A stretch of 64,000 nucleotides of DNA, from assembly GCF_026319365.1 (NCBI RefSeq), contig NZ_JAPDMS010000002.1, positions 62,001 to 126,000 of the forward strand, read 5' to 3'. The position numbers and the translations under genes were made by a program. Positions 46,096-57,447 of this stretch are shown here, piece by piece. The notes beneath the pieces are model-generated. The model saw only the letters and a program-made list of their open reading frames with translations. It was not told the origin of the DNA and searched no databases. The stretch is from Methylophaga sp. OBS1 (lineage in GTDB: Bacteria; Pseudomonadota; Gammaproteobacteria; Nitrosococcales; Methylophagaceae). Each line of letters begins with the position of its first letter. Position 1 is the first letter of the stretch.

Positions 46096-47187
46096 TCAGA
46101 CATTGAAGCGGAAGTGCATCACATCGCCATCCTGGATGATGTATTCCTTACCTTCCAGGCGCCACTTACCGGCGTCCTTGGCACCCTGCTCACCGTTATA
46201 AGCAACAAAATCATCATAGCTGACCACTTCAGCGCGGATAAAGCCTTTCTGAAAATCAGTGTGGATCACACCGGCGCCTTCCGGCGCAGTCGCGCCCAGT
46301 TTCACAGTCCAGGCGCGGACTTCTTTAACACCGGCAGTAAAGTATGTGTGCAGACCCAGCAGTTGATAGCCACTACGAATCACGCGGTTCAGGCCGGGCT
46401 CTTCCTGACCCAACTCTTCCAGAAAGTCCGCTTTCTCATCGTCTTCCAGATCGGCGATTTCCGCTTCGATGGCCGCGCAAATCGGTACCACGATGGCATT
46501 TTCCTGTTCTGCCAGTTTCTGTACCGCTTCCAGCGCCGGATTGTTGTCGAAGCCGTCTTCAGACACATTGGCGATATACATGGTCGGCTTGCTGGTCAAA
46601 AGCTGCAGATCACGCACCATCAACTTCTGATCCTTGTCCAGGCCCATCGCCCTGACCGGCTGACCACTGTCAAGATGATCGCGCATCGTGTTCAGCAGTT
46701 CCAGACGGGCCTTGGCGACTTTGTCACCACTTTTGGCATCGCGGGTGGCTTTGGTAATCGCTTTTTCCACGCTTTCCAAATCCGCCAGGGCCAGTTCCGT
46801 ATTGATGACTTCAATATCATCCAGCGGCGAGACTTTGCCGGCAACATGCACGACATTCTCATCTTCAAAACAACGCACCACGTGGGCAATGGCATCGGTT
46901 TCACGGATATTAGCGAGGAATTTATTGCCCAGGCCTTCGCCCTTGGAGGCGCCTTCGACCAAACCAGCAATATCCACAAACTCCATTGTGGTGGGCAGCA
47001 CCCGCTCCGGGCTGACAATCGCAGCCAGTTTATCCATACGTGGATCCGGCACTGGCACGATACCGACATTGGGTTCGATGGTACAGAAAGGATAGTTCTG
47101 GGCATCAATACCGGCTTCGGTCAAAGCGTTGAAAAGAGTGGATTTACCGACATTGGGCAAACCGACGATACCGCATTTGAATCCCAT
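46096..47187 (-). CDS. ychF: Ribosome-binding ATPase YchF
   Basis: A 363-residue Obg-like P-loop protein. The G1 motif [14 protein letters not shown] opens the protein; it also has the switch region [17 protein letters not shown], a coiled-coil and the C-terminal TGS domain (AVSF-like [14 protein letters not shown]). It prefers ATP over GTP and binds ribosomes. It follows pth by 8 bases, the widely conserved pair. Confidence 0.97.
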   Translation of the reverse strand: MGFKCGIVGLPNVGKSTLFNALTEAGIDAQNYPFCTIEPNVGIVPVPDPRMDKLAAIVSPERVLPTTMEFVDIAGLVEGASKGEGLGNKFLANIRETDAIAHVVRCFEDENVVHVAGKVSPLDDIEVINTELALADLESVEKAITKATRDAKSGDKVAKARLELLNTMRDHLDSGQPVRAMGLDKDQKLMVRDLQLLTSKPTMYIANVSEDGFDNNPALEAVQKLAEQENAIVVPICAAIEAEIADLEDDEKADFLEELGQEEPGLNRVIRSGYQLLGLHTYFTAGVKEVRAWTVKLGATAPEGAGVIHTDFQKGFIRAEVVSYDDFVAYNGEQGAKDAGKWRLEGKEYIIQDGDVMHFRFNV

Positions 47188-47195
47188 AACTAATC

Positions 47196-47768
47196 CTATT
47201 GAGAGTGTAGCCAGTTCATGGCCTTGTCGAGATTACCCGACAGGACTTCCGGCAGAATTTTTAACATATTGTCGATGGCCATCTCGATAGCCTGGCGATC
47301 GGTCGGCGAGGGTTTACTCAGCACGTAATCCGAAACCAGCTTGCTGTGGCCGGGATGACCGATACCGAGACGACAACGCAGAAAATCTTTGCCCCCGCTT
47401 TGCGCAATAATATCTCTGAGGCCATTGTGACCACCATGGCCACCGTCACGCTTGAGGCGCACCGTGCCCGGCGCCAGATCCAGTTCATCGTGGATCACCA
47501 GAATATTCTGCAGGGGAATTTTGAAAAAATTGGCCAGCGGTGCGACAGACTGTCCACTCCGATTCATAAAGGTCAGGGGTTTGAGCAGATAGAGTTTATG
47601 CCCCTCCAGATCGCATTGAGCCAGCTCGCCGTGATATTTTTTCTGCACCGTAAAATTGATGCCGAGATCACGGGCGAGCTGGTCCAATAGCCAGAACCCG
47701 ACGTTATGTCGGGTTCCATCATATTGGGAGCCGGGGTTGCCCAGTCCGGCGATAATCCAGCTAGCCAT
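47196..47768 (-). CDS. pth: Peptidyl-tRNA hydrolase
   Basis: A 190-residue enzyme that frees tRNA from peptidyl-tRNAs that have dropped off the ribosome. It carries [18 protein letters not shown] with the catalytic His, FMNRSGQSV, and HDELDLAPG with the catalytic Asp. Size is normal. It lies in the conserved rplY-pth-ychF string. Confidence 0.97.
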   Translation of the reverse strand: MASWIIAGLGNPGSQYDGTRHNVGFWLLDQLARDLGINFTVQKKYHGELAQCDLEGHKLYLLKPLTFMNRSGQSVAPLANFFKIPLQNILVIHDELDLAPGTVRLKRDGGHGGHNGLRDIIAQSGGKDFLRCRLGIGHPGHSKLVSDYVLSKPSPTDRQAIEMAIDNMLKILPEVLSGNLDKAMNWLHSQ

Positions 47769-47791
47769 TCAGCTCCCCAAGACGATTGAGA

Positions 47792-48490
47792 TTACTCTTC
47801 AGTCGCTTCGTCGTCGCCGTTGTCTTCTTCACCGGCAGACGCTTCAGTGGCTTCATCTTCGTCTTCTTCAACTTCCTGTACGCGTGGCATATGGATGCTC
47901 GCGACAGCCTGGTCGTAGGCAGAACGTTCACCTTCTTCCAGCTCTTCTTCCTGGTGATGCGTCAGTGCAGTCAGGCTCACACCTTTAGGCACAGTCAGTT
48001 CAGACAGATGAATACTCTCATCCATACCCAGCTTAGAAATATCTGCTTCGATGTACTCAGGCAGATCTTTCGGCAGACAGGCGACATCAACTTCGGTCAT
48101 CATGTGTGAAACCTGACCACCTTCTTTCACACCTGGTGCAACGTCTTCACCGATGAAATGAATCGGCACAGTCATGGTCATTTCATGTTTGGCATCAACA
48201 CGCAGGAAGTCAGCGTGCAGGATTTTGTTGTCATTGGCAGGGTGGCGTTGCAGATCTTTCAATACAACCTGGTCTTTCTTACCATCAACAATCAGGGTCA
48301 GGATATGCGCATAGAACGCTTCTTCATCCAGGTGACGCAGGAACTGGTTGTGATCCAGCGTGATTGAAACCGGATCTTTTTCCGCACCATAAACCACTGC
48401 CGGGAATTTGCCCGCATGACGAAGGCGGCGGCTCGCACCTTTCCCCTCGTCAGTACGTGCTTCGGCATGTACTTCAAACAAGTTTTCCAT
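47792..48490 (-). CDS. rplY: Ribosomal protein bL25, long CTC form
   Basis: A 232-residue protein that binds 5S rRNA. It has an N-terminal L25 domain (GKGASRRLRHAGKFPAVVYG), a TL5-type C-terminal domain and an acidic, Glu-rich tail. The frame opens at 48502, but the ATG at 48490 fits the conserved MENLFEV start and has GGAGAAG upstream. It is preceded by terminators that separate it from prs. Confidence 0.94.
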   Translation of the reverse strand: MENLFEVHAEARTDEGKGASRRLRHAGKFPAVVYGAEKDPVSITLDHNQFLRHLDEEAFYAHILTLIVDGKKDQVVLKDLQRHPANDNKILHADFLRVDAKHEMTMTVPIHFIGEDVAPGVKEGGQVSHMMTEVDVACLPKDLPEYIEADISKLGMDESIHLSELTVPKGVSLTALTHHQEEELEEGERSAYDQAVASIHMPRVQEVEEDEDEATEASAGEEDNGDDEATEE

Positions 48491-48524
48491 TTTCTTCTCC
48501 AAAATGTATGAACATCAGTTCATC

Positions 48525-48544
48525 AAAAAACCGCCTCACGGCGG
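48525..48544 (-). terminator. Rho-independent terminator between prs and rplY
   Basis: On the minus strand CCGCC, GTGA, GGCGG forms a compact stem followed by six T. It stands about 56 bases after the prs stop. Confidence 0.8.
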
Positions 48545-48582
48545 CAATTCGCCTCCCCCGCGACCAGGTTCGGCACGAAATA

Positions 48583-48602
48583 AGCCGGTTATTATACCGG
48601 CT
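48583..48602 (-). terminator. Stem-loop at the end of prs
   Basis: AGCCGGT and ACCGGCT pair around a 6-base loop and overlap the prs stop codon. It is a second, weaker hairpin ahead of the main terminator. Confidence 0.45.
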
Positions 48603-49536
48603 AATCCATATACAAGGAGCTGACTGACTCCTCGTTACTAATTCTGTACATCGCTTCGGCCAGCATTTCAGCGATGCTGAGCACGCGGATTTTGTCACAG
48701 GCTTCGGCATGGGGCTGCAAAGGAATGGTGTCAGTGACCACCACTTCATCCAGTACCGAGCTGGAAATATTATCAATCGCCGGGCCGGACAGGACCGGAT
48801 GGGTCGAATAGGCCACGACTTTCTTGGCACCGTGTTCTTTCAATGCGGCAGCGGCGGCGCAGAGCGTACCAGCGGTATCGACCATATCGTCAATCAGGAC
48901 GCAGACGCGGTTATTCACATCACCGATGATGTTCATCACCTTGGCTTCATTCGCGCGCGGACGACGCTTATCGATAATCGCCAGTTCTACATCCAGATGT
49001 TTTGCCAGGGCACGGGCACGAACCACACCACCGACGTCAGGTGAGACCACCACCAAATCCTGATATTTGTGCTTCCAGATATCACCCAGCAATACCGGTG
49101 AGGCATAGACATTATCGACCGGGCAATCGAAAAAGCCCTGAATCTGGTCAGCATGCAAATCGACAGTCAGCACGCGATCAGCACCGACACCGGTCAGCAT
49201 ATTCGCCACGACCTTGGCGGTAATCGCCACACGGGCGGAGCGCGGTCTGCGATCCTGGCGTGAGTATCCAAAGTATGGAACCACGAGCGTGATGCGTTTG
49301 GCCGAAGCGCGACGAATCGCGTCGGTCATGACCATCAATTCCATCAGGTTATCGTTGGTGGGCATGCAGGTCGGTTGCACGATAAAGACGTCCTTACCGC
49401 GGACGTTGTCGAGAATCTCAACCATGATTTCGCCGTCGCTGAATTTTTCAACGGTGGCTTTGCCAATGGAGATGCTGAGGAAATTAGCGATGTTCTGTGC
49501 CAGTCGGCGGTTAGCATTGCCGGTGAACACCATCAT
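48601..49536 (-). CDS. prs: Ribose-phosphate pyrophosphokinase
   Basis: A 311-residue enzyme that makes PRPP for nucleotide, His and Trp synthesis. Signatures are [21 protein letters not shown], the PRPP-binding [15 protein letters not shown] and the His/Asp catalytic segments. The frame opens with GTG at 49587, but homologues begin at [15 protein letters not shown] use the ATG at 49536. Neither start has a clear ribosome site. tRNA-Gln lies just upstream and may share the transcript. Confidence 0.95.
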   Translation of the reverse strand: MMVFTGNANRRLAQNIANFLSISIGKATVEKFSDGEIMVEILDNVRGKDVFIVQPTCMPTNDNLMELMVMTDAIRRASAKRITLVVPYFGYSRQDRRPRSARVAITAKVVANMLTGVGADRVLTVDLHADQIQGFFDCPVDNVYASPVLLGDIWKHKYQDLVVVSPDVGGVVRARALAKHLDVELAIIDKRRPRANEAKVMNIIGDVNNRVCVLIDDMVDTAGTLCAAAAALKEHGAKKVVAYSTHPVLSGPAIDNISSSVLDEVVVTDTIPLQPHAEACDKIRVLSIAEMLAEAMYRISNEESVSSLYMD

Positions 49537-49626
49537 GCGAGTGTCGGCAGTGCGTTGCTGAAGCTGGAGAAGTCGGTTTTGTGTCACGGTAGTGGCGCCG
49601 AGTTTCTGTTAAAAAACAAAAGAAAG

Positions 49627-49701
49627 TGGCTGGGGTACCAGGATTCGAACCTGGGAATGCTGGGATCAAAACCCAGTGCCTTACCGCTTGGCGATACCCC
49701 A
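49627..49701 (-). tRNA. tRNA-Gln (TTG)
   Basis: 75 bases including CCA. The minus strand starts TGGGGTATCGCCAAGCGG, has anticodon TTG in the loop TTTTGAT, the T-loop GGTTCGAATCC and an acceptor stem ending CCCCAGCCA. It lies between ispE and prs, as in Pseudomonas. Confidence 0.96.
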
Positions 49702-49720
49702 ACTGTAAAAACTCATTCTA

Positions 49721-50581
49721 TCATCTTGCAGTCGCATTCGACTTATTTAATGTCGACGCTAGTGCAGTGAGTGGCGACCGGTTACTGCCTTTGGCCACAA
49801 AACCCTGCCAGTTGGAGGGCAGGTTTTCCACTACTTGTTGCGCTTGCTGCTGATTTTCAAAAGCAGCGAATATACAAGCGCCTGTTCCAGTCATCCTTGG
49901 CGGCGCGTATTGTGCCAACCAGTTCAGCGCGTTTGCAACTGCCGGGTAGCGTTCTTTAACTACCTCTTCGCAGACATTTCTGCCTTCCCCTGAAAGGAAG
50001 CGCGATATTTTGATAGGTTCGCAGTCCCGTGTCAATTCCATTGCTGAAAATATTTCCGCAGTGGACACATGACAGTCCGGTTTCACTACGACATACCAAG
50101 GTTCTGCCGGATCAATCGGCGTTAGCTTCTCCCCTACGCCTTCGGCCCACGCTGCAAAACCTGCGATGAAAATCGGCACATCTGCGCCCAGTTCGAGTCC
50201 AAGTTGTGCCAATTCAGATTCACTGACAGCAGTTTCCCAAAGATAGTTCAGCGCAACCAGCGTCGTCGCCGCGTTGGAACTACCGCCGCCCAGACCGCCG
50301 CCCATCGGCAGTCGTTTTTCAATGTGAATGACAGCGCCTTTGCTGCAACCACTGTATTGTTGTATGCGTTTTGCAGCGCGCACGATCAGATTATCCTCAT
50401 CGGCAACACCGTCAACGGACTGTTTCAGTCTAATCTCAGGGGAGTCGATGACTTCAAATTGCAGTTCATCACCAAAGTCCAGAAACTGAAAAGCCGTCTG
50501 TAACTCGTGGTAGCCATCAGGGCGCCGGCCGGTGATGTGGAGAAACAGATTCAGCTTGGCCGGGGCCGGCCAACTGATCAC
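49721..50581 (-). CDS. ispE: 4-diphosphocytidyl-2-C-methyl-D-erythritol kinase
   Basis: A 286-residue GHMP kinase of the MEP isoprenoid pathway; it phosphorylates CDP-methylerythritol. It opens with [20 protein letters not shown], has the ATP loop [16 protein letters not shown], and ends with [12 protein letters not shown]. It overlaps lolB by 4 bases. The order lolB-ispE-prs is conserved in gammaproteobacteria. Confidence 0.96.
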   Translation of the reverse strand: MISWPAPAKLNLFLHITGRRPDGYHELQTAFQFLDFGDELQFEVIDSPEIRLKQSVDGVADEDNLIVRAAKRIQQYSGCSKGAVIHIEKRLPMGGGLGGGSSNAATTLVALNYLWETAVSESELAQLGLELGADVPIFIAGFAAWAEGVGEKLTPIDPAEPWYVVVKPDCHVSTAEIFSAMELTRDCEPIKISRFLSGEGRNVCEEVVKERYPAVANALNWLAQYAPPRMTGTGACIFAAFENQQQAQQVVENLPSNWQGFVAKGSNRSPLTALASTLNKSNATAR

Positions 50582-51177
50582 TCCGGAATACTCCAGTCAG
50601 TGACGATGAGTCGAACACTCATTTGCGAATTTTTCATAAAGACTTTTTTCGGCATTGAACTGCCCTGAAAAGGCATATAGCCTAAAAATTCAATATTCCA
50701 ACCTGCCTGCGCCAGTTTTGTCAGACGACCCTGGGCATCAAGCTCTCTGCTATCAACAGGCAGTTGTGCATAGGGCACTCCGCGCACCCAGTCACTCAAG
50801 GCACTGACAGGTAGCAACCAGCCCATGGCTTCAGCCAGGAGTTGCTCCGGCGTCGCTGCAGACAGCTGCTCACCATCATCTAGTGTCAAAGTGACTGATT
50901 CGTGATTCCCATCCAGTGTCACACCACCCTGTGAGAATGGTCCGGATAGTTTGATATAAAACTGCTGGCCCTGCTTCAGCCACCGAATACCGGCGTTCCA
51001 ACCTTCTCGCCCCTGAATAATCGCAGTGCGACCCTTGAAAGCCCAGGCATCCAGACTGGCCTGTTGCTTCTGACGTTCCTGCCATAGTTGCTCGGGATCC
51101 TGTGCGGGTTTCGTTTCCCACAGCGGGGCACACCCTGAAAGCATGACAATCAGAAACAGATTAAGCCAGTACCTCAT
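50578..51177 (-). CDS. lolB: Outer-membrane lipoprotein receptor LolB
   Basis: A 199-residue lipoprotein that takes lipoproteins from LolA and inserts them in the outer membrane. The signal peptide ends with lipobox LSGC (Cys16). The core carries [22 protein letters not shown] and [13 protein letters not shown]. Its ends overlap ispE and the TPR lipoprotein gene by 4 bases each, so translation is coupled. Confidence 0.94.
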   Translation of the reverse strand: MRYWLNLFLIVMLSGCAPLWETKPAQDPEQLWQERQKQQASLDAWAFKGRTAIIQGREGWNAGIRWLKQGQQFYIKLSGPFSQGGVTLDGNHESVTLTLDDGEQLSAATPEQLLAEAMGWLLPVSALSDWVRGVPYAQLPVDSRELDAQGRLTKLAQAGWNIEFLGYMPFQGSSMPKKVFMKNSQMSVRLIVTDWSIPE

Positions 51178-52958
51178 AGGCCATACCTGCGCATGGTTTC
51201 CTGCAACAGTTTATTATCAGCGTCCTTTTGCAGGCCTTTCTGCCAGATTTTTTTGGCTTCCTGCTTCTTGCCGCGCTCCCATAACACTTCCCCAAGATGA
51301 GCAATAAATTCAACATCCGGCTGCAGATTCATTGCTTCGCGCAGATATTTCTCAGCTTTTTCCAGATCCCCCATCCGGTAATACACCCAACCCAGGCTAT
51401 CCAGATAGAAAGGGTCACCTGGCTTGATCTCCAGGGCACGGGTAATCATTTCCAGCGCTTCCTGGTGACGATCAGTACGGTCAGTGAGTGTGTAACCCAG
51501 TGCATTCAGTGCCTGCGCATTATCCGGGTGTTTTTCCAGAATCCAGCGAAGATCGGCTTCCAGCACATCCAATTTGTCCAGAGATTCGGCAATCATCGCC
51601 CTGCTGTAGTGAAGGTCCTCACTCTGAGGATAACGTGTGATGGCATCGGATAATAAGTCAAAAGCGGCCTGTTCCTGTCCTTGCTCACGCAGGATGCTAG
51701 CTTCAAACAGATAATACTGCAGCGCCTGCTGTGGCAACTCATCGCGGAGTTGTGCCAGATGAACACGTGCTTTTGCCACATCACCGCGTTCAACCAGCAG
51801 GTTGATGTAATTGCTTTGCGCAATGTCAAAACGATTACTCTGTGCCGGCACCGAGGCAAACCAGACGAGTGCCGCATCAATATTGCCATTCATCTCTTCA
51901 GCAAGCCCCATGAAGTACGCGGCCTGGTAGGTGGGATCGCCCAGCTTGAGCAATTCACTGAAATAGGACTTGGCAAGTTGCCCATCCTTGTCTTCCAGCG
52001 CCAGTAAGCCCAACGCAAACAGGGCGTCACGGTTGTCAGGGTCATCAGCCAGAATGGTTTCGAAGATCTCACGGGCTTCTTCGGTTTCACCATTCTCGCC
52101 CAGTAGCTTGCCGTAAGTGAATCGCAGATCCTGGCTGGCAGTATCTCGCTTCGCCGCTCTGGCAATCAGCTTCAGGCCCTCTTCCGAACGGCCCATGCGT
52201 TGCAGCGTATCGGCTTTAAGCACCAGATAATCTTCATTATTCGGATCGGTTTCCATCAGTGGTGCCAGTTTGTTCAGCGTTTCTTCGTAGCGTTTATAGA
52301 AAAATGCCATCCGGGCATAGGCGAAACGCGCCGCCGGGTCATTCTGCTGGTAACTATCCAGCTGTTTGAGCATCGTCAATGCTTCATCCGGCTCGGCCAC
52401 TTCGGCCAGGTTTTCAGAGACGCGGATGAGGTAGGTTCGTTTATTATCCGGTGCCAGCTCCAGGGCTTTGTTCACCGCGTTGACCGCCCCCTGATAATTG
52501 TCTTTCATCATCAGAAACGGCGCCTGCATGATGTAAACATCAGCATCATTCGGATCAACCTCGATCCAGCGCTCCAGCGCCTCATTAATGCGCTGTTGAT
52601 CACGCGACAAGGTCGCTACCTGCGCACTGCGGCTGGCCAGGGCAGGGGATTCAACCATCTCGGCCGCACGCTGATACAAATCAACCGCAATACCCACCTG
52701 ACCCCGCTGGCCGGCGACTTCCGCAGTGAGAATGTAGTACATCAATTCCGGCGATAAGGGCAGGTATTGTTCCGGCTGCTTCGATTCTGATTCAACAGCC
52801 GTTTTTTCGGCCTCATTCTCAATGGGTGCAGGATCCGGTGCTCCGGCCTGTTTTGCTGGTGTCGAGGCACAGGCGAGAAGAAACAGAGGCATGCCAATCA
52901 GACCGGCATGTTTGAGGCGCTGTCCCGCTCCCCGAAAGAAAGATTGCATCAAATCCAT
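51174..52958 (-). CDS. Large TPR lipoprotein (PA4667-like)
   Basis: A 594-residue lipoprotein with lipobox LLAC (Cys30) and tetratricopeptide repeats along most of its length (for example LNALGYTLTDRTDRHQEALE and PFYLDSLGWVYYRMGDLEKA). The frame opens at 53030; the ATG at 52958 gives a short proper signal peptide. A homologue stands between lolB and hemA in Pseudomonas (PA4667). Its function is not established; TPRs suggest a scaffold role in the outer membrane or periplasm. Confidence 0.88.
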   Translation of the reverse strand: MDLMQSFFRGAGQRLKHAGLIGMPLFLLACASTPAKQAGAPDPAPIENEAEKTAVESESKQPEQYLPLSPELMYYILTAEVAGQRGQVGIAVDLYQRAAEMVESPALASRSAQVATLSRDQQRINEALERWIEVDPNDADVYIMQAPFLMMKDNYQGAVNAVNKALELAPDNKRTYLIRVSENLAEVAEPDEALTMLKQLDSYQQNDPAARFAYARMAFFYKRYEETLNKLAPLMETDPNNEDYLVLKADTLQRMGRSEEGLKLIARAAKRDTASQDLRFTYGKLLGENGETEEAREIFETILADDPDNRDALFALGLLALEDKDGQLAKSYFSELLKLGDPTYQAAYFMGLAEEMNGNIDAALVWFASVPAQSNRFDIAQSNYINLLVERGDVAKARVHLAQLRDELPQQALQYYLFEASILREQGQEQAAFDLLSDAITRYPQSEDLHYSRAMIAESLDKLDVLEADLRWILEKHPDNAQALNALGYTLTDRTDRHQEALEMITRALEIKPGDPFYLDSLGWVYYRMGDLEKAEKYLREAMNLQPDVEFIAHLGEVLWERGKKQEAKKIWQKGLQKDADNKLLQETMRRYGL

Positions 52959-53074
52959 ATTAGAACGACCTGCACGTTTGATTTTGATAGAATGGCGTAT
53001 TGATTTGTCCGACAAAAACGATTGCAACAACGGCTGTAGAGTTTACCAGCATTTAATTACGACTTTTTCTCAAT

Positions 53075-54334
53075 ATGCATCTTGTTACCTACGGCATCAA
53101 CCACAACACAGCGCCCGTGCATGTCCGCGAGCTGTTTGCTTTTGATGCGAGTGTATTACCCAGCGCATTGTCTGCCTTGTACCAACAGGAGTCTGTGCTG
53201 GAAGTCGTGATTTTGTCGACCTGTAACCGGACAGAGATTTACTGTTGTCTGGACGATAATACTGACAATACGATTCTAGCTTGGTTGCATGACTTCCATC
53301 AGCTGGATAGCGAGACAATCACCCCTTACCTCTATCATTATCAGAGCAGCGACGCCATTCGTCATCTGTTGCGGGTTGCCTGTGGACTGGACTCGATGGT
53401 GCTGGGCGAACCCCAGATCCTGGGGCAGCTCAAAGATGCTTACAGCCAGTCACTCAATGCCAGTACCCTGGGTAAATCGCTGGGCAGACTGTTCCAACAT
53501 GCTTTTGCTGTCGCCAAACAGGTTCGTACCGATACCGCGATTGGCAACAGCCCGGTTTCCGTTGCCTTCGCCGCAGTGAGTCTGGCAAAACAGATCTTCA
53601 GTGACCTGGCAGAATCCACCGCACTCTTAATCGGCGCTGGTGACACCATTGAACTGGCAGCCCGCCACCTGCATGACAATGGCATAGAGCGTCTGATAAT
53701 TGCCAACCGCACCGTGGAGAAAGCCCATAATCTCGCTGTTCAGGTCGATGGTTATGCCATCAGCCTCAGTGAATTGCCGGCTCACCTGGCGGAGGCCGAT
53801 ATTGTGATTAGTTCTACTGCCAGTCAGTTACCCATTCTGGGTAAAGGCATGGTCGAGCGAGCACTCAAACAGCGCAAGCGTAAACCGATTTTTATGGTGG
53901 ATATTGCGGTGCCGAGAGATATCGAAGCTGAAGTGGGTCAGCTGGAGGATATTTATCTCTATTGCGTCGATGATTTGAAAGACATTATTGAAGAAAACCT
54001 GCAATCGCGCCGCGATGCCGCTTTGCAGGCAGAAGAAATCATTGATAGCCAGGTTGACCATTTCCAGGCCTGGCTACGTACACAAGATGCGGTCCCAGTG
54101 ATTCGAGCCATTCGTGACAGTGCTGAAGAGCTAAGTAAGCATTCACTTGAAAAAGCACTGAAACAACTGGAGCAGGGTCTGCCAGCGGATCAGGTGATGG
54201 CAGAGCTGGCGCGGAGCCTGACCAATCGTTTATTACACGAACCCAGTCGACAGCTTCGACTGTCCGGTTTTGATGAAGACGGCCAGCTGCTGGAATCAGC
54301 GCGGCGTCTGTTTAATATCAAGGATAAAAAGTGA
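53075..54334 (+). CDS. hemA: Glutamyl-tRNA reductase
   Basis: A 419-residue enzyme that reduces glutamyl-tRNA to glutamate-1-semialdehyde, the first step of haem synthesis. Catalytic Cys50 lies in [10 protein letters not shown]; the NADPH domain contains [15 protein letters not shown]; the C-terminal dimer helix region is complete. It diverges from the TPR lipoprotein gene and overlaps prfA by 4 bases. Haem supply also serves cytochrome cL of the mxa system. Confidence 0.97.
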   Translation: MHLVTYGINHNTAPVHVRELFAFDASVLPSALSALYQQESVLEVVILSTCNRTEIYCCLDDNTDNTILAWLHDFHQLDSETITPYLYHYQSSDAIRHLLRVACGLDSMVLGEPQILGQLKDAYSQSLNASTLGKSLGRLFQHAFAVAKQVRTDTAIGNSPVSVAFAAVSLAKQIFSDLAESTALLIGAGDTIELAARHLHDNGIERLIIANRTVEKAHNLAVQVDGYAISLSELPAHLAEADIVISSTASQLPILGKGMVERALKQRKRKPIFMVDIAVPRDIEAEVGQLEDIYLYCVDDLKDIIEENLQSRRDAALQAEEIIDSQVDHFQAWLRTQDAVPVIRAIRDSAEELSKHSLEKALKQLEQGLPADQVMAELARSLTNRLLHEPSRQLRLSGFDEDGQLLESARRLFNIKDKK

Positions 54335-55419
54335 AAGAGTCGATCAAGCAGAAACTGGAATCCCTCGTCGATCGTCATGAAGAAATCGCCGGCCTGCTGG
54401 CCGAACCCGAGACCATGGCGGATCAGAACAAGTTTCGCAGTTTATCCCAGGAATATGCACAATTAGAGCCTGTTGTCAGCAATTTCAATGCATATCGCGA
54501 CACATTGACCGATATTGATGATGCCCGGCTGATGCTGGAAGAAGATGACGCTGAAATGCGCGAGATGGCCAAAGACGAACTGGCCCAGGCTGAGGACAAA
54601 CTCGATGATCTGGAGCTGACGCTGCAGAAACTCCTGCTGCCCAAAGATCCTAACGACAAACGCAATATTTATCTGGAAATCCGCGCAGGCACCGGGGGTG
54701 ACGAAGCCGCGATTTTCTCCGGTGATTTGTTCCGAATGTACAGCCGCTATGCCGAATTACGCCGCTGGCAGGTCGAAGTCATTAACGCTCAGGAAGGTGA
54801 GCACGGCGGTTATAAGGAAATTATCTGTCGTATCGTCGGTGATGGCGCTTATTCGAGGCTGAAATTCGAATCCGGTGCTCATCGGGTGCAACGAGTACCC
54901 GAAACGGAATCCCAGGGCCGTATTCATACTTCAGCCTGTACCGTCGCGATCCTGCCAGAAGTCGACGAGATCGACGAAGTTGACATCAATCCGGCCGATA
55001 TTCGTGTCGATACCTTCCGCGCCTCCGGTGCCGGTGGTCAGCATGTTAACAAAACCGATTCAGCGATTCGTATCACCCACATCCCCACTGGCATTGTCGT
55101 CGAATGTCAGGAAGAGCGTTCGCAGCATAAAAACCGCGCCAAAGCGATGTCGGTGTTGCAATCGCGAATCATGGCAGAGCAGATTCAGAAACAGGAAGCT
55201 GAACAGGCACAGACCCGAAAGTCTCTGGTGGGAAGCGGTGACCGCAGCGAGCGGATCCGTACCTATAACTATCCACAGGGTCGTATCACCGACCATCGCA
55301 TCAATCTCACCCTCTATAAATTGAATGAGATTGTGGAAGGCGACCTGGACCAGGTGATAGAACCACTGATCAATGAATACCAGGCCGATCAGCTGGCGTT
55401 ACTAGCGGGTGATCAATAA
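54331..55419 (+). CDS. prfA: Peptide chain release factor 1
   Basis: A 362-residue factor that recognises UAA and UAG and releases the nascent chain. The GGQ motif lies in [17 protein letters not shown]; the upstream [12 protein letters not shown] block is typical. The start is GTG, overlapping the hemA stop. In most relatives prmC, which methylates the GGQ glutamine, comes next; here a repeat element and hemF follow instead. Confidence 0.97.
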   Translation: MKESIKQKLESLVDRHEEIAGLLAEPETMADQNKFRSLSQEYAQLEPVVSNFNAYRDTLTDIDDARLMLEEDDAEMREMAKDELAQAEDKLDDLELTLQKLLLPKDPNDKRNIYLEIRAGTGGDEAAIFSGDLFRMYSRYAELRRWQVEVINAQEGEHGGYKEIICRIVGDGAYSRLKFESGAHRVQRVPETESQGRIHTSACTVAILPEVDEIDEVDINPADIRVDTFRASGAGGQHVNKTDSAIRITHIPTGIVVECQEERSQHKNRAKAMSVLQSRIMAEQIQKQEAEQAQTRKSLVGSGDRSERIRTYNYPQGRITDHRINLTLYKLNEIVEGDLDQVIEPLINEYQADQLALLAGDQ

Positions 55420-55422
55420 CTC

Positions 55423-55567
55423 ATCCGCAGATTACACAGATGAACGCTGATTGACTGGTGACGTTTGATATATCTGTCGAAACCGCGAACGCAATAACAA
55501 GACAGGTTGTAACTGTCCGCTTCTATTAAATAAGAATAATCTGTGTCTACCTGTGCAATCTGCGGAT
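55423..55567. repeat. Foldback repeat element, copy 2
   Basis: A 145-base element with perfect 11-base inverted ends, ATCCGCAGATT and AATCTGCGGAT. The inversion continues inward imperfectly (CACAGAT against ATCTGTG-like segments). It begins 4 bases after the prfA stop. The ends match the element at 13638-13775. No reading frame is present. Confidence 0.75.
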
Positions 55568-55583
55568 AAACATTGCCATTCCA

Positions 55584-57043
<1,460 letters not shown>

Positions 57044-57447
57044 TTGCTTATCCATGAAATAGTGTCACTGGGCTATTGTAAATAACATTGCTGGTTAGTT
57101 CAGGCTGAAGATAAGTCATTTCAATAGTTAAGCACTCGAAAAACGCGTAATACGAATGCTGATCAACGCTGCAACTTGATACGTCGCTAAAACATCGCTT
57201 CGTCACTCAGAATGACACTTCGCACCATCACCAAGCCATCCAGTTCGGGCCTGAAATAAATCGCACATTGCATGGAAACATTGTGAAAAGCGGGGGTGGT
57301 GTCCGGTTTAAATACATCCTCACGTTGAATCAGATTCCTCGACTCGCCTCGGAATGACATTATTCTTCAGCGTCTTTGCGAGCAGAGCGAAGCAATCCAG
57401 TCCCAGATCGCACGGACAAGCCCTGCCCTCACTCGCAAAAATTCAGG
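57044..57447. other. Intergenic region with degenerate repeat units
   Basis: About 400 bases without a gene. It contains CGTCTTTGCGAGCAGAGCGA (57371-57390) followed by AGCAATCC, close to the widespread repeat CGTCATTGCGAG...GAAGCAATCC. Two partial inverted copies of its other end (TCAGAATGACA near 57208-57217 and TCGGAATGACA near 57349-57359) are also present. The combined repeat block spans about 57187-57400. The promoter of tsaC should also lie in the upstream part. Confidence 0.55.

Noticed and set aside
46114..47193. 359-codon frame antisense to ychF
   Set aside because: Almost exactly mirrors ychF, which is intact; no independent start signals.
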